Shown: positions 47,101 to 60,978, counted from the stretch's first letter. The stretch is DNA of 64,000 nt from Xiphydria camelus (GCA_963678675.1 OY783198.1:315001-379000), one strand, 5' to 3'. Notes: a model not told the origin generated them from the letters alone. Numbers and translations: made by a program.

Positions 47101-49770
47101 GTCAAACGATGAATGATTAACCGGTCGCAACGAGAGTACATCGCTGATCTCTCACTCCGAGTAATTGCTTCTATTTATACCAGAGAAAGCAAAGAATCGA
47201 TTCCCAATCCGATCCCTTGTCGGTATCCACCGAAATAGCCGCTTCACCAAGAAAACACTCGCACGTCTTGTGTTTACGTAAAAATTCATCGTTATCAAGT
47301 TAGCCGATGGTCTTAACGACCATATTGGATAGCCTCGCCAAATACATGCCAGAAAGATGTTGTCTTCGTTATCGGCTCTTCTTCTCGTTATATCACTGTT
47401 TTCGATAAAGTTATTTACCACGCAGTGGACTATCATTCCGGACCTTTCGAGCGATCGAAGTTTCGCTTTAACTTTCTACGCTCCTCGATACATCACTCGC
47501 GGGGATGATCGTACGCGTGTCTCGATATCAGGGATTTTCGCGCACCCCGGACAATACGCGGTTGCGGTGCGCGCGATACGAAAAACGTGCGTACACTGGG
47601 TCCCGTCGGCACGTACCTAATTGACAAAAATCTCCGCTGAACGATATTGAACAAATTGATATCAATTGGCCTTGAGCAGGGCTAGTGCGGCGTTATGCGT
47701 TACTCTCTCGATCGTACTTTATCAATCGTACAACGCTGTCGCGATCGATTTGGACGCCATTTAGATTGGAAGGATTTTATTGCTTCGAATGACGATAACT
47801 CTCCGATATTTCGAATTGTTTCACTGCACCTACTCGACATATCGTTTTTTCCCACCAATTCATCTCGATCTTGAGCGATGAACACGCGTTCGCATTTGGA
47901 ATGTGAAGGAGTTTGGATTTTTTTTGTATCCGCGCGTATCTCAACTCATTAATGTCCACAATATTTTTCATTGTAAAGGTTGAAGAGTGAGCAATTTTTT
48001 TTTTCGCGCGGAGAAACATTTAGACTTCAAAAACGGGGAAGCCAACTTCTCGAAGCTGTGCACATCTCCACAGCGTGCAACGTAAATGGCCATAAGTGCA
48101 CGATAAAATAACGAGTCTCTTTTCCGAAGCGAAATAATCTTCCGAGCTAAATATCTCTCCGCTTATTCATTCGTAAATTTCGAGTGTATAGCGTGTGCGT
48201 TAGCGCACCTGCACCAACCGGTGACCAATATGAAGAGTCATCGATGTAACTCGAGTAGTAGTAACGCCGCTAATTACTCAGCCGTGTCCCGGCCGATACT
48301 GCAGCAAAAATCTCGGCGACCCGGCGCACGATTAAACGCGCGAGTAGAGATTTCTGCCTCGTGAAATTGACGACAACCATGTAGGCGACGACGGTAAAAG
48401 TCACTCGTGTGTAATTATTTTATAGCGCAAAATATCACTCTCTCGTCGACTCACTCACCCGCGCAATTGAGACGAATTGTGCAACGCTCGAAAGCGAGAC
48501 GAGGAAATACATGCATTCGCGTGGATCTCGTTACGAGTTCGCACCATCAGCGCCGGCGTCGTTGCTCGAATTGAGATTCTCGCTCAATTGAGACGCCAAT
48601 TGCGAATCGAGGCTGCGCGCGTCAATGTGTCAGGTGTAACTTAACGAGAAGCGCGCGATCTTCTCCGGTGTAAATTGGCTTGCCCACGGCTCCGCGACTC
48701 GGTAATGTTATTTCTTCGCGCATCGAAAAACTCGATGGTGTCTCGCGCCAAGGATTTGTCTCTTCGGCGGAAAAGCCGTTTTCCAACGCAAAACACGCGG
48801 CCGGTTTCTGTGCCGCGTCTCGTACCTACCGAAGCTATCGCACCGACATCAGTCAGGCAGCGAGACGAATCGTTATGAAACGGGCGAAAACTATTCGCAC
48901 AGTATGTATTATTATATGATTATGTACTCGCGTACGCCGTAACTGCAGGTTGAGCGACGCGTTGTGCAATTTGGACGGGCGCCTGAATCCTGCGGGGCCG
49001 ACGCGAAATTCGTTTCCGAATCGCGACGATCGAAAGAAAGAAGAACGGAGGGGCAACACACGCCTGCGATATCGCGGCAAAGGCCAGTGTGAAATTCGTC
49101 GTTGCACCGCTCGATGCAATTGGAACGTAAGACGACGCGTCGTCAATCGTCGCTGAGAACCGGTTCACCTACTCGAATGCATTGCGAAACGCTGAAAAAA
49201 TGTAGGTTGGAAGCGTTCGTAAAAATCGATGGGATCGTTGGACGTTGGTGCGTAAGAGCTCTGCGTCGTTCGATGGATGTTCCCGTGTTTTATCGTGAAT
49301 TTGTTCGGAGAGCGCGGAAAGAGAAATAGCCCGCGATATAGGTCTGCCGCAATAGCCGAAAGAAGATTCACGCGGCGCAGTGGTAGCAACCGGCTCTGGT
49401 CAGACGCAAGGAACGTGCTCCACATGCATGGTGCTTTGGATGCGCGGTTTGAATTTTAAGTGCACGTGTATGACATTATGCGCTACACAAAACATCCGCA
49501 TTAGCCCGCATATGATTTACGAGCAGTAATTAAGGTAGAGCAAAGTCAGAATTCGTTGTTGTGCGGCAAATTTATCGGCCCCTCGATTAAATATCGCCAG
49601 GCAGCCAATGTAGTCGGCGGTACATCGAAACATGCCGACGTTACGTGCCGTAGAGGACTACGAACGAAACGTTATTGCATAATGAAACTGGGACGGATGA
49701 CCGCGTGACCTTATGTACGTCTACATCGTCGCCGTGACCAAACTTCGAAGTCTCTCTCTCTCTCTCTGTG

Positions 49771-50022
49771 GATATGAAGGGTTTCTTTCAAAAACAACAT
49801 TTATCAAAAACGCCAATCCATGTAGTATTGGTAATAATGCCTACTCTTTCGTTGTATCTAGCTGTGTAGTGGTGCCTACTCTTTCATTATACAATATTAT
49901 AACACGAAAGAATATGCACCACTACACGGCTAGATACAACGAAAGAGTAGGCATTATTACCAATACTCTACAGGGATTGGCGTTTTTGACAAATGTTGTT
50001 TTTGAAAGAAACCCTTCATATC
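49771..50022. repeat. Long near-perfect foldback (115-base arms)
   Basis: The left arm (49771 to about 49885) and the reverse complement of the right arm (about 49905-50022) are about 90% or more identical. Both start GATATGAAGGGTTTCTTTC and continue through AAAAACGCCAATCC, TATTGGTAATAATG, CCTACTCTTTCGTTGTATC and GTGTAGTGGTGC. The AT-rich centre is only about 20 bases. There is no ORF. It could be a foldback/MITE-type element or, if transcribed, a long hairpin RNA precursor. Confidence 0.9.
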
Positions 50023-51500
50023 GTTCGCACGAATTGATTTAATAATCAAAGAATTAATAAATAAAATAGCTCAGCTTTAGTAATCTTTCGCTCCAGGAAA
50101 TGACGGAATCTTTTCGGCAGTGGAAACAGTCTCGAAGATCTCCTCGGTCATCCATACCGCGGTTAAATTTCGCGATATCGAAATGAGGATAGTCTGCATT
50201 ATTCTCCGATATCGCAAGACGACCTCGAACGTTCGCGATAAGTGGAACAAACGACAAATGAAATCGCGAATCCTCCGCTTTACGCGAGTTCAGAGTCTAC
50301 CGCGTTGCATAACGCGACCCGGCGACGTCGGTTTTGTGGATCGAGACGCCGCCGGCGCGTTTTAATGCATTAAGCCACGCCGCAGTCACAACAAAACCCA
50401 ACGTCAACGTATCGGTTTTGTATCGAATTCTCATTAGACGATCTCGACCCCGCATCCGGATGTTTTATTCCCGCCTTTTTCAGACTGGGAAAACATGTCA
50501 GCGTTCCTCGCTGCCGACAGGTCGACGATGTCGTTAAGAGTGGGGTATAGGTATTTCCGTTTGGCGGTGCCTGGGAACTTTTGAGAAAGGAACGCGAGAG
50601 ACAGATAGGTATCCGCGCGCGGACGAATTTCGTCGTTGGTGATCTTTGCGACTGTAGAAAAACATTTTTTTCGCCAGTCTTGTTGCTCATTGATGTCGAT
50701 CTGTATGACGTTTCTCCAGCCTACTTTTTGAAAAGATTTTTCATCGTTACTTTTCACTACGATGAAAAAAAACTTAATACCTCAGAAACAGAGGCAGATC
50801 CGAATTAATTTCGATGCGTTCTAATTGTAAAAATCAATATACCCCGGCGCCACTTGTCAACTCTTGGTAGATTTTTTACATCTACTTGTTTCTTGTGACC
50901 TGAGAGATTGAATGTGTGTACTCGGAGAAAAATAGATTTCAACCGCGAGAGAGAGATACGACGTACTGTATGTGCAATAAGACCTGTAAAATAACACGTA
51001 TATATCTATTTATGGAAAAAGAGATATGTAGAAACACGTGATCGACATAGTCGACGATTGAAATTATGTAGCTATGTATTTCGATTATCAAACTTAATCC
51101 GCCCGCGTCGGGCGGTCGCGTGATTTTCGACGGAAAAATAAAACGCCGCTACGGTTAGTTCCACACCGCGTGGAGCGGCGGTTTATCGCGACAGACCAAG
51201 GTGCTCGATTTCGCTCGATAAGATATCCAACTCTGTTGCGCTCAACGTCGCCGAAGCCGACGGAACGAAATGTAGGTAAGTACTCGAGTCAAGTGTCGCT
51301 CTTTTTGCCCATTCAGAAATCCGGACGCCTTGAGTGCCGAATCGATCGGAGCACCGGATGCTGGAGACGAGACGGAAGGGACGCGGAACATCCCGGTGAA
51401 GCTGTCGACGATACCGAGCGGCACCTCGAAGGAACCGTACTCAATTCGAGCGCATCGCGCCCGTATCTGAAGAGCGAAAGACTCGACGAACTGTACGAAG

Positions 51501-52753
51501 ATGTATTTCGCGTACGGAGCTTGCGGAAAGTCCCTGGCGAGACACAGGACGTCTCTGCGAACGTGGAATATCAGCGTCAGGAAGAATTTCGGCACGGACG
51601 TTAAATACAAGCCAATTAGAAGCGTGCTGGTGGCGAATAGAGGTACACACATCTTCCTTTCCACGCACTCGACAAGTTCGCCCCGTTTAATTGAGCTTCT
51701 CTCTCGACGAACCGCACCGCACCCAACTCTGGCGATTTCTGCCTCGCCTTGACCCCGTGAAGTTATTCAGCACCCGACCTTTGGCAACGCGCGACTCGAT
51801 CGCGGAGGTTCCGTAAAAACGGGAGCGCACACTCGGCGCGCTTCTCCCGAGCCGAGATAAATCGAGTCGTGGACTCGATACGTCGAGACGTATACATACG
51901 TACCTACATACATATATCTGCGCAATCAGAGCGCGCGGATCGGTAATTTGCTTAAATCGAGTGAAACAATGTAACACCGCGCATCGGCCACTCTGATCGT
52001 CCGATGAGAAAATGTAGCGGCATGAAACTGATGGATGTGCTCAGTTGAACGATATGCGATGAAGAGTAGAAGAATAAACGCGTCGTACAATTTACAGGTG
52101 AAATCGCTATTCGCGTATTTCGCGCCTGCAATGAATTAGGAATTCGATCTGTGGCTATCTACTCGGAGCAGGACAAGATGCAGATGCACCGACAGAAGGC
52201 GGACGAGAGTTACTTGGTCGGCAGGGGATTGCCGCCCGTTCAGGCGTACCTGAACGTCCCGGAGATCATCAGGGTGGCTAAGGAGAATAACGTGGACGCC
52301 ATTCATCCGGGTTATGGTTTCCTGTCGGAGAGATCCGATTTCGCTCAGTCTGTGATTGACGCCGGGATCAGATTTATCGGTCCTACTCCGAAAGTCGTGC
52401 AGCAGATGGGCGATAAGGTATACGTATAAAATACATTTGTGATAAATACAGAGACCTGCGAGAAATTTAATAAAAAACGTTGATAATATCTGAAATAATT
52501 TGTTTACACTATACCTATAGGTGGCAGCGAGGCAAGCGGCCATTCAAGCGGAAGTGCCAATCGTACCTGGAACCGACGGTCCCGTGACGAACTCCGACGA
52601 GGCTATGGAATTTTGCAAGAGACACGGACTTCCGGTGATCTTCAAGGCGGCGTTCGGCGGCGGTGGAAGAGGTGCGCGTTTATTGCGGTTTATATGGAGA
52701 AATCAGCGATAAATTAGCTCCTGATAATTTTTCTAACGACGGATTTATATCGA

Positions 52754-52790
<37 letters not shown>

Positions 52791-55700
52791 TCAGGTATGA
52801 GAGTTGTCAAACAGATGGAGGAGGTACGGGAAAGCTTCGAGCGCGCCTCTTCCGAAGCGCTGGCAGCTTTCGGAAACGGAGCCATGTTCATCGAAAAATT
52901 CATCGAGCGACCGCGTCACATCGAGGTCCAGCTGCTGGGCGATCACGCGGGAAACGTTGTCCACCTTTACGAGCGCGATTGCTCCGTGCAACGTCGCCAT
53001 CAAAAGGTCATTTAAGTGAATTTTCATTTCCAGATGGTCTTCAACCATCATTTTTCTTGTGCTCTTCAGGTGGTGGAAATCGCCCCGGCGCCAAGTCTGG
53101 ATCCGAAAGTCAGAGACCGAATGACAGATCACGCGGTGAGACTGGCAAAACACGTCGGCTATGCGAGCGCCGGTACCGTAGAGTTCCTGGCTGACGAGCG
53201 TGGAAATTTCTACTTCATCGAGGTGAACGCTAGGCTCCAGGTGGAACACACCGTCACGGAAGAAATCACGGGGTAAGAAGAAAACTATGGACTTGTGTGT
53301 GGTAATCTCGAAAAAGACGTAGGTACTTCTTCGTACGGAATCTAAAGAACGTCGATTGACCGTCATCTAGGGTCGATTTGGTTCAGTCGCAAATTCGAGT
53401 AGCCGAGGGCATGACTCTGCCGGAGCTTGGCATGACCCAGGAAAAGATCGAACACAAGGGATACGCCATTCAATGCCGCGTGACCACTGAGGATCCTGCC
53501 AAGAACTTCCAGCCGGACACCGGAAGGATCGAAGTCTTCAGATCGGGAGAGGGAATGGGTATTCGCTTGGACAGCGCTTCCGCTTTCGCCGGAGCCATCA
53601 TTTCGCCCTACTACGATTCTCTGCTCATCAAGGTGCGATAGCTTCGTCGGATTGACGTATCGATTGGTTTGAAAGAATACTTTTTTTTTTTTTTTTTTTT
53701 AATGTCAATTTCGTTCGATTACAAAATTGATATTAAATTGTGCGTCTCTCTCTCTTCGACAGGTGATAGCCCACTCCACAGACCTGCAGTCCTGCTGCGC
53801 GAAGATGAACCGTGCTCTCAGAGAATTCCGAGTGCGCGGAGTCAAAACGAACATTCCCTTTTTGCTGAACGTCCTGGAGAACCAAAAATTCCTGAACGGC
53901 GCCGTCGACACGTACTTCATCGATGAGAATCCCCAGCTTTTCCAATTCCAACCGAGTCAGAATCGCGCCCAAAAGCTACTCAATTATTTGGGTACCGTTC
54001 TGGTGAACGGACCGAGCACACCTCTGGCTACGCCCCTAAAACCGGCCGAGATTCGTCCTCACATACCGCAAATCGCGATTGGTAGGTATCCTACGACGAT
54101 TCGCGCGCGACACTATTTTATTATTAATCATTTATTTGACTCTCTGGCGGTTGCTAAACAAAAATATTTCGAAGGTAGACAATTTGTTGCCACGTACACG
54201 TATACGCACACCTGGCACAAATCTGCGCACCTGAGGGAGAAGTGCCTTTTCTTTTCTAAAGTTTTTGTCGCTGGAATTTGGTTTCTTCCTCGCTTATCTT
54301 TCACTGTGAAAAGGGAACTTTTCCAATGTAACGCACTAATTTCTCAAATTGTACGACGAATTGCAACGGCGGTTCACACGAACGGCTGCTCTCTCTGTGA
54401 TTCTCAAATTCTGCACGGCGATTAATAATTCATCGATCGACATGTTATCAGTCCAGTTCGTGACCACATTTGAGAACAAACACGTCATTCGTAGTACCTT
54501 CATTTGAAATCACGGATTACCACCAGGTTCTCGTCACGGTTGGTCTCCCGCGGTTCATGGTAGTGTAAATATGAGTATCACTCGAATCCACAAAATCGTG
54601 CACAGTGATTAAATTGACAGATTTTCCTTGCAAATACATTTCACAATTTATCGCATGCTTTTATCACTTCTGTTTGGCGATTTTTTTTTAGACTATGCTA
54701 AGATTGCAGCTTCCGAGGAGGCCCACGACCCGGAAGGTCCAGGTATGTTTGTTTTGATTTGTTTGTCTGCTTTTTGCCGACACTTCAGTTTGAGAAAAAT
54801 GCAAAACATATTCTCGCAGGAATTTGAGCGATAGAAAAAAAAAAATTTACTACCAAAACCCTTTTTATTACACGACGAACTCTACCGAGATGTTTTGCCC
54901 CGTACCTATGTGTGTATGTACTCGTATAAAGGATACTCGTGACCCGCTACAGGACCGAAAACGACTGATTTTATAACCGATATACCGATAAACAGTCTCC
55001 CCTGACAATAACGGATTTATTGACGAATCTCCACATAAAGTCGTATCGAAATACCGCATCGAAATGTACACACGCGCGTATACGAGACTTCACAGAAGAG
55101 GTGTTCATCTGCTAATTCCCAATTTTTAACAAGTTCTACTAGAAAACTGTTTACGAACTATAGTTCCGGCGGTCCTTGCAGATCCCTTGGCACCCCCGAA
55201 GGGTCTCCGTCACATCCTGACGGAACAGGGTCCCGAAGCCTTCGCCAAAGCAGTGCGAGCGCACAAGGGACTTCTCCTGATGGACACTACCTTTCGCGAT
55301 GCTCACCAGTCCCTCCTCGCCACGCGCGTGCGCTCCCACGATCTCCTGATGATATCACCCTTCGTCGCGCACAAGTTCAGCACCCTCTACTCGTTGGAGA
55401 ACTGGGGAGGAGCGACCTTCGACGTAGCCCTGAGGTTCTTGCACGAGTGTCCCTGGGAGCGCTTGGAGTACATGCGCAAGGCCATTCCCAACATTCCCTT
55501 CCAGATGCTGCTGAGAGGCGCCAATGCCGTGGGATACACGAATTATCCAGACAACGTGGTCTTCGAGTTCTGCGATATGGCGGTGAAGACTGGAATGGAC
55601 ATCTTCAGAGTGTTCGACGCGTTGAATTACCGTCCCAATCTCGTGCTGGGTAAGCTGAACCGAATAAATAGCGTAATGTAAACTCGCACGCGATACTCGT

Positions 55701-57532
55701 TCTACGCTACTAAATCTTGTTATTGATCTTCAGGTATGGAAGCTGCTGGCAAGGCTGGCGGAGTCGTGGAAGCGGCCATCTCGTATACCGGTGACGTTAG
55801 CGATCCGAAGCGTACGAAGTACGACCTGAAGTACTACACCGATTTGGCGGACGAGCTGGTGAAGATTGGAACTCACGTTCTCTGCATCAAGGACATGGCT
55901 GGCCTCCTGAAGCCGAAGGCGGCCAAATTGCTGATCGACGCCATCCGGCAGAAGCAGCCCGACATTCCTATTCACATTCACACCCACGACACCGCTGGCG
56001 CTGGTGTAGCCTCCATGTTGGCTTGCGCCGAAGCTGGTGCCGATGTCGTCGACGTGGCCGTCGACAGCATGTCTGGAATGACCAGCCAGCCATCCATGGG
56101 TGCCATCGTTGCTTCTCTCCAAGGTATTGAGATATAACATCAGGATCACGTTCGCGTCTCGGTAATACCTAAAAGAAACGTCGATTCATCGTCGTCGTCG
56201 TCATCGTCGTCGTCTTCTCGTCTTCTCGTCGACAGGAACACCTCTCGAGACTAATTTCGAACTGAGCGATGTCTCCGAGTACTCCGCGTACTGGGAACAG
56301 ACGAGAACCCTCTACGCCCCCTTCGAGTGCACGACGACCATGAGGAGCGGAAACGCAGACGTCTACCTCAACGAGATTCCCGGCGGTCAATACACCAACT
56401 TGCAGTTCCAAGCTTACTCCCTCGGTTTGGGCGAGTTCTTCGAGGACGTGAAGAAAGCCTACAGGGAAGCCAATCTCCTTCTGGGTGACATCATCAAAGT
56501 GACACCTAGCTCCAAAGTTGTCGGTGACTTGGCCCAGTTTATGGTGCAGAACAAGCTGACGGCCGATGACGTGTTCAATAAGGCGGAGGAGTTGTCATTC
56601 CCAAAGTCCGTCGTTGAGTTCCTTCAGGGTGCCATTGGTGAACCTTACGGAGGCTTCCCTGAGCCTCTCAGGTAAATCTTTTATGACGTATCGTTCGAAG
56701 TTCAGTTATGAATTCGATCTGTTTAGAAGGAGTGTCGAAAGACACTCGTAATTACGATGTAATCACGATCTTCCAGGTCGAAGATCTTGAAAAACATGCC
56801 CCGCGTCAAGGGAAGACCTGGCGAGAGTTTGCCACCTCTCGATTTCGCGGCCCTGAAAGCACAGATCAAAGAATCTCACCCGTACGCCACCGACAAGGAC
56901 GTCATGTCGGCAGCCCTCTATCCCGAGGTGACCGAGGACTTCCTCACCTTCAAGGAAACGTTCGGACCGGTCGATAAACTGGAGACCAGGATGTTCCTCA
57001 CCGGACCGAAAGTCGGCGAGGAGTTCGAAGTCACCATCGAGAAGGGTAAGACTTTGGGCATCAAGACCCTAGCCATGGCCGAAGATCTGACGGCGAATGG
57101 AGAACGCGAGGTATTCTTCGAGATGAATGGACAGCTCAGATCCGTCTTCATCAAAGATAAGGAAGCCGTAAAGGTATGGAACAAAAATGGGGAGATGTGT
57201 GACATACCGCCTAAGTCGACTTCGACTTTATCCGTAAACTACGTGACATTTGGCGGATCCGATGTTTTTCCCCCGCTTTTCAGGATATACACTTCCATCC
57301 CAAAGCCGCCAAGGGAAACAAAAACGAAGTGGGAGCACCTATGCCAGGTAGCGTGATCGACATCAGGGTAAACGTAGGAGACGTCGTAGAGAAGGGAGTA
57401 GCTTTGGTAGTCCTGTCGGCGATGAAGATGGAAATGGTAGTTCAGGCACCGAGGGCGGGAAAGATCAAGACCCTCGACGTCTCGCAGGGTATGAAACTAG
57501 AAGGCGACGACCTCATTTTGACCATCGAGTAA
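51501..57532 (+). CDS. PCB: Pyruvate carboxylase, mitochondrial
   Basis: Biotin enzyme making oxaloacetate from pyruvate, bicarbonate and ATP in the mitochondrial matrix. Coding exons: 51501-51642, 52098-52417, 52521-52671, 52795-53006, 53070-53272, 53371-53632, 53763-54081, 54692-54742 (microexon), 55164-55649, 55734-56123, 56236-56671, 56777-57173, 57284-57532. All are GT-AG with matching phases: 1205 residues with the microexon, 1188 without (human 1178). An in-frame TGA at 51468 supports the ATG. The N-terminus ([16 protein letters not shown] onward) is Arg/Lys-rich without acidic residues, like a transit peptide. Biotin carboxylase: [26 protein letters not shown] (ATP loop), [14 protein letters not shown]. 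Carboxyltransferase: [50 protein letters not shown] (metal site). Biotin carrier: VLSAMKMEM, biotinyl Lys 1171 with the microexon (codon 57425-57427). No frame breaks. Confidence 0.97.
52757..52786 (+). repeat. (CT)n polypyrimidine tract in a pyruvate carboxylase intron
   Basis: Fifteen CT units, then TTTCCTCAG, form the acceptor region of the intron ending at 52794. The microsatellite serves as the splice polypyrimidine tract. Confidence 0.9.
54692..54742 (+). other. 51-base symmetric microexon of pyruvate carboxylase
   Basis: Flanked by an acceptor (T-rich tract then AG 54690-54691) and a donor (CCAG-GTATG). It starts and ends in phase 1, so inclusion adds 17 residues ([17 protein letters not shown]) and skipping keeps the frame. 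It lies in the linker between the biotin-carboxylase part and the carboxyltransferase domain, in an intron of about 1.08 kb, and has the geometry of a cassette exon. The acidic, hydrophilic peptide suits a solvent-exposed linker. Confidence 0.7.
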
Positions 57533-60500
57533 AAGCCGTGTCTGTAGGAATTGGGGAACGTGTTTCACACCGCACGAGAAGAACTCTACGAGCGCATCAG
57601 ACGTGTGTGGTATCTATAGATGTGCGAATCACACAAAGACGGGTGTAGTAGGAACATCTTGAAATTAGGATTGTGTCAACAATTATCGTTTACTTTTAAG
57701 CGATGAAAGCATTTTCTTTCAATCATCGCTTATAGGTGCAGCCGTCGTGCAGATGACGAAGATCACTCTTGTACACGTTATTGCTTATAGATATATTCCG
57801 TTCGGGGAATGTAAATCATCATTAATTTCGGAATTTACGCCGAGTAAACGATACTGATATTTTACAAGTACTGTGCTTTCAAGCACCCTCGTCTGTCGTG
57901 AGTTTACGTTGGTATGTAACCACTTACTTTTAAGGTGCTATTCCATGCCTATGCGATGCTGGTCTCGCTAGGAAAGTGATGCTATTAATGTTAAGGTGCT
58001 GAGTCGCTGCCAAAATTCGAAACTGTGATCGAAGGAGAGGGTACGACTTTCCGAGATCAATTTTACCCATGACGAAAGTTAAGAAAAGAGATATCCAGGT
58101 ACTGAAGTTAAAGTTAAGGATAAATCCGTTCGCACATAGCGGTAACTTATACGCGAAATAGGATACGATATCTCGTGGAATCGTCAGGAACGAGTGGATT
58201 ATACATATGTGTAAATGTAGGGACTCGTAAGTGAATGAGTTCTTCGCGCAGATGCCGGATCATTTGCAAGATACTTAAAGGGACAATTCGAGCTTGAGAA
58301 GGGCAATATGGTCGGATATTTAAACAAGTAGACAACGATCGAAGCTCTCGGACAAACAATTTGCAGTGATACAACGGCATCTGTTACGGCTCGTTGCTAT
58401 TTCGAGCACTTCAATTATGCAAGAAAGTACGACGCGCTCGTAAAAGAGTTCGCGCTTACTATCTTATACACATAAGTAGGTATATGTATGTATCGATATA
58501 ATATTACAGGCATATTCGATTAAAGAATTTAATTCGTCATGCTCTCTTCTGGAACAAAATTCGCATCATCCAAAAGTTATCAAATGCACTACCATTCTTA
58601 TCGAATATGCGATCGTGTGTGTAAATATAATTCGTTCAAAAGTTTGGGAGCTTTCGTTCGAGCAGGTATGCATGGGTTGAGAAGGCGCGAAATTATGAAC
58701 ACCGAACAATGGAATTACGAATCGCCCCTAGCGCGTATAATACTACTCGAAGACTGTGTGAATGACTATACCTATATTCGATATCGTCATTACTTCTGAA
58801 ACCTAAACGTATGTGTATATTGGAATGTATTGTATATAATGGAATCATTTGGATAGCAGAAGAAAAAAGGGACTTTTTATTCAAGCAAAAAAGAAAATCG
58901 CTGCCTGACGTTCGTTGGTATGTGAACTCGTTATGTATAAATTTGTAACAGTTTGATATCGCGTCCGCGTTGTGATATCGTAATATCACTGTACGTTACA
59001 GTACAAAAATCCCACGGTAACAAAGAAATGTGTATGTATATTTATGTAGATATCAGAAATTCGAATAAAATCTCTCATTTATATAATATCTTTGTTTCTT
59101 TCAGCAAATTCGCGAGCTCCGTGATTATGACTCCCACATTCGTAGAGCGTACTTTATTCGAAGAAATGTAGATGATTCTTTGCGTATTCAACGAAATAAT
59201 AGGTATCTGTCGACTTTTCACGGTGAGCGTTGGCTGGATAATAAGAGGAATTAGGTACGTGACGAGTGTTACATTCATCTTCCTAGAAGTACCGATGTTT
59301 CAATGAAAAGAAAAAAAAAACATTCGTATAAGCGCAACGTCGAAGGGGTCGGATACTTCGACCCCAAACTCTTCGATTCTTGATCGACGACTTTTTGTTT
59401 AATTCTCAAAAAAGAACCGTGCTCTTGTCGCTACCGCACTCTCACGGCTCGAATTGGAATACACCGCAAGTGGGTCTTCTGGTTGGTATGATGGCGCCGA
59501 GAAACCGGTGGAGGGGAGGAAGTCGGTAGTCTCGTGCCGGCTGCGCAAGAGCAGCCTGCGGGGCAGATTTTCCAATAATGAACAACCCGTGGTAGCTGTC
59601 AGTTCGCTCGTGGTGCATTTCGTTGACTCGTCCGATGCATGGTGCGTGAAACGGCGCGTATCGAGATGTGTTGCCGTCCAAATTAGGGATTGCTCCGAGC
59701 GCGGATTACATGAAGAACGGACGGATCTCGTCGAGGAGTCAGGTACGGAGTCGAAGAAGCATTTAGTTATTTTTCCGCGATTCCCCTGCGTTCCGCTTCC
59801 CCGAGTTGCGCGAACGGCGTTTGACAGACAGGGGGTTACACCTACCGCTGCCCACCATAACAACTAAACGAACGCCATTGGCTTTGCCCAGTAGTCATCG
59901 CCGAGTCGATTTCAAGTGTTCTCGCTGATTATCGCCCTAGACGCTATCGAACGCTCCGAAAATTAAAATAATCCGGGCCATTGTGTACATCCATCGCGAA
60001 AATACTCGTCGATGCCGTATCTTTGGAGCTACTCCAGATAATTTAAAGCGTATTAAATATTTGTATCATTGATCCTTAAACGAACTATAGAAAAAAAAAA
60101 GACCACTTTAAAAGAACAAACAATCATTTTGTACTTGGTATATCAATGTGAACAGCATAGACTATATTCTTCGGCAATTACGTCGATTTATAATCAACAA
60201 CAAACCTAATCGATCCACCCATTTTGTTATCGATACTTTTTATTCTCTACGGTAAAAACAATAACGCCTAATAATAACAACGATATGCTCCATCTACCGA
60301 ATTGATTCCAATATATCGAATTATGCTACGAGAGAGTGCCCATTACTTTTGGCTTTCGAGTAATGTATAGGCGTTCGACGATGTACGTGCTCTTGGCGCG
60401 TGGCAATACGAACTTTCCTAGTCACATACATACATATTTCCGAAGTCCGGCGTACGCCGTAACATTTGCAGAGCTTTCACTTCGTCGCGCGCACAGCGCG

Positions 60501-60958
60501 CGCGCGTATAATATATCGGTATATAAGATCGTCACTGAGATTGTGAGAGGTACCGGTGCGCGGAGAACAATGAAGCGTGCGTAGCCTCGCGTCGAATCTG
60601 TTATAAATAATGATAATACGCAAGATAATCCACGACGGCTCGACGTCCTTTGACGCGATACCGATCTGGGATCCATCGCCACTCCAACGCCGACGTCTTT
60701 TTATCGTGATAGAAATTAACGACTAATCGAGAGATGATGAGCTTGTAATTCGATTAAATTGTTACTAATCCGCATGCGCATGTGTCTTCGTAATCCGTAA
60801 TGAGATATCACTGAGTAGAGGCAACCGAAAATCGTTAACGTCTAGCTTAATCGGAGCCGCGCGGAATAAATTAAGCGGTCCGAACAACCGGTTAACATAT
60901 CGGTAAGATGGCCGATCGTGAGAATAATTCCCTCCCGCGGTGGGAAAAATCGGAACTC

Positions 60959-60978
60959 GCGCGCGCGCGCGCGCGCGA
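60959..60978. repeat. (CG)n dinucleotide run
   Basis: About ten uninterrupted CG units in noncoding DNA, notable because CpG runs decay in heavily methylated genomes. Confidence 0.9.

Larger units (their letters stand above)
40623..51500. other. Noncoding stretch between the membrane-protein gene and pyruvate carboxylase
   Basis: No exon of a known family recognised on either strand. It contains a CTT array, a GGCAC array, a short inverted repeat (shared GTCTTACT core, about 43767-43915), and a 252-base hairpin at 49771-50022. The 3' UTR of the membrane-protein gene must begin here, but the first AATAAA words (about 42433, 42651) are far away and its end is unresolved. The last few hundred bases probably hold the 5' UTR of pyruvate carboxylase; an in-frame TGA at 51468 shows that the frame does not continue upstream. 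Confidence 0.5.
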
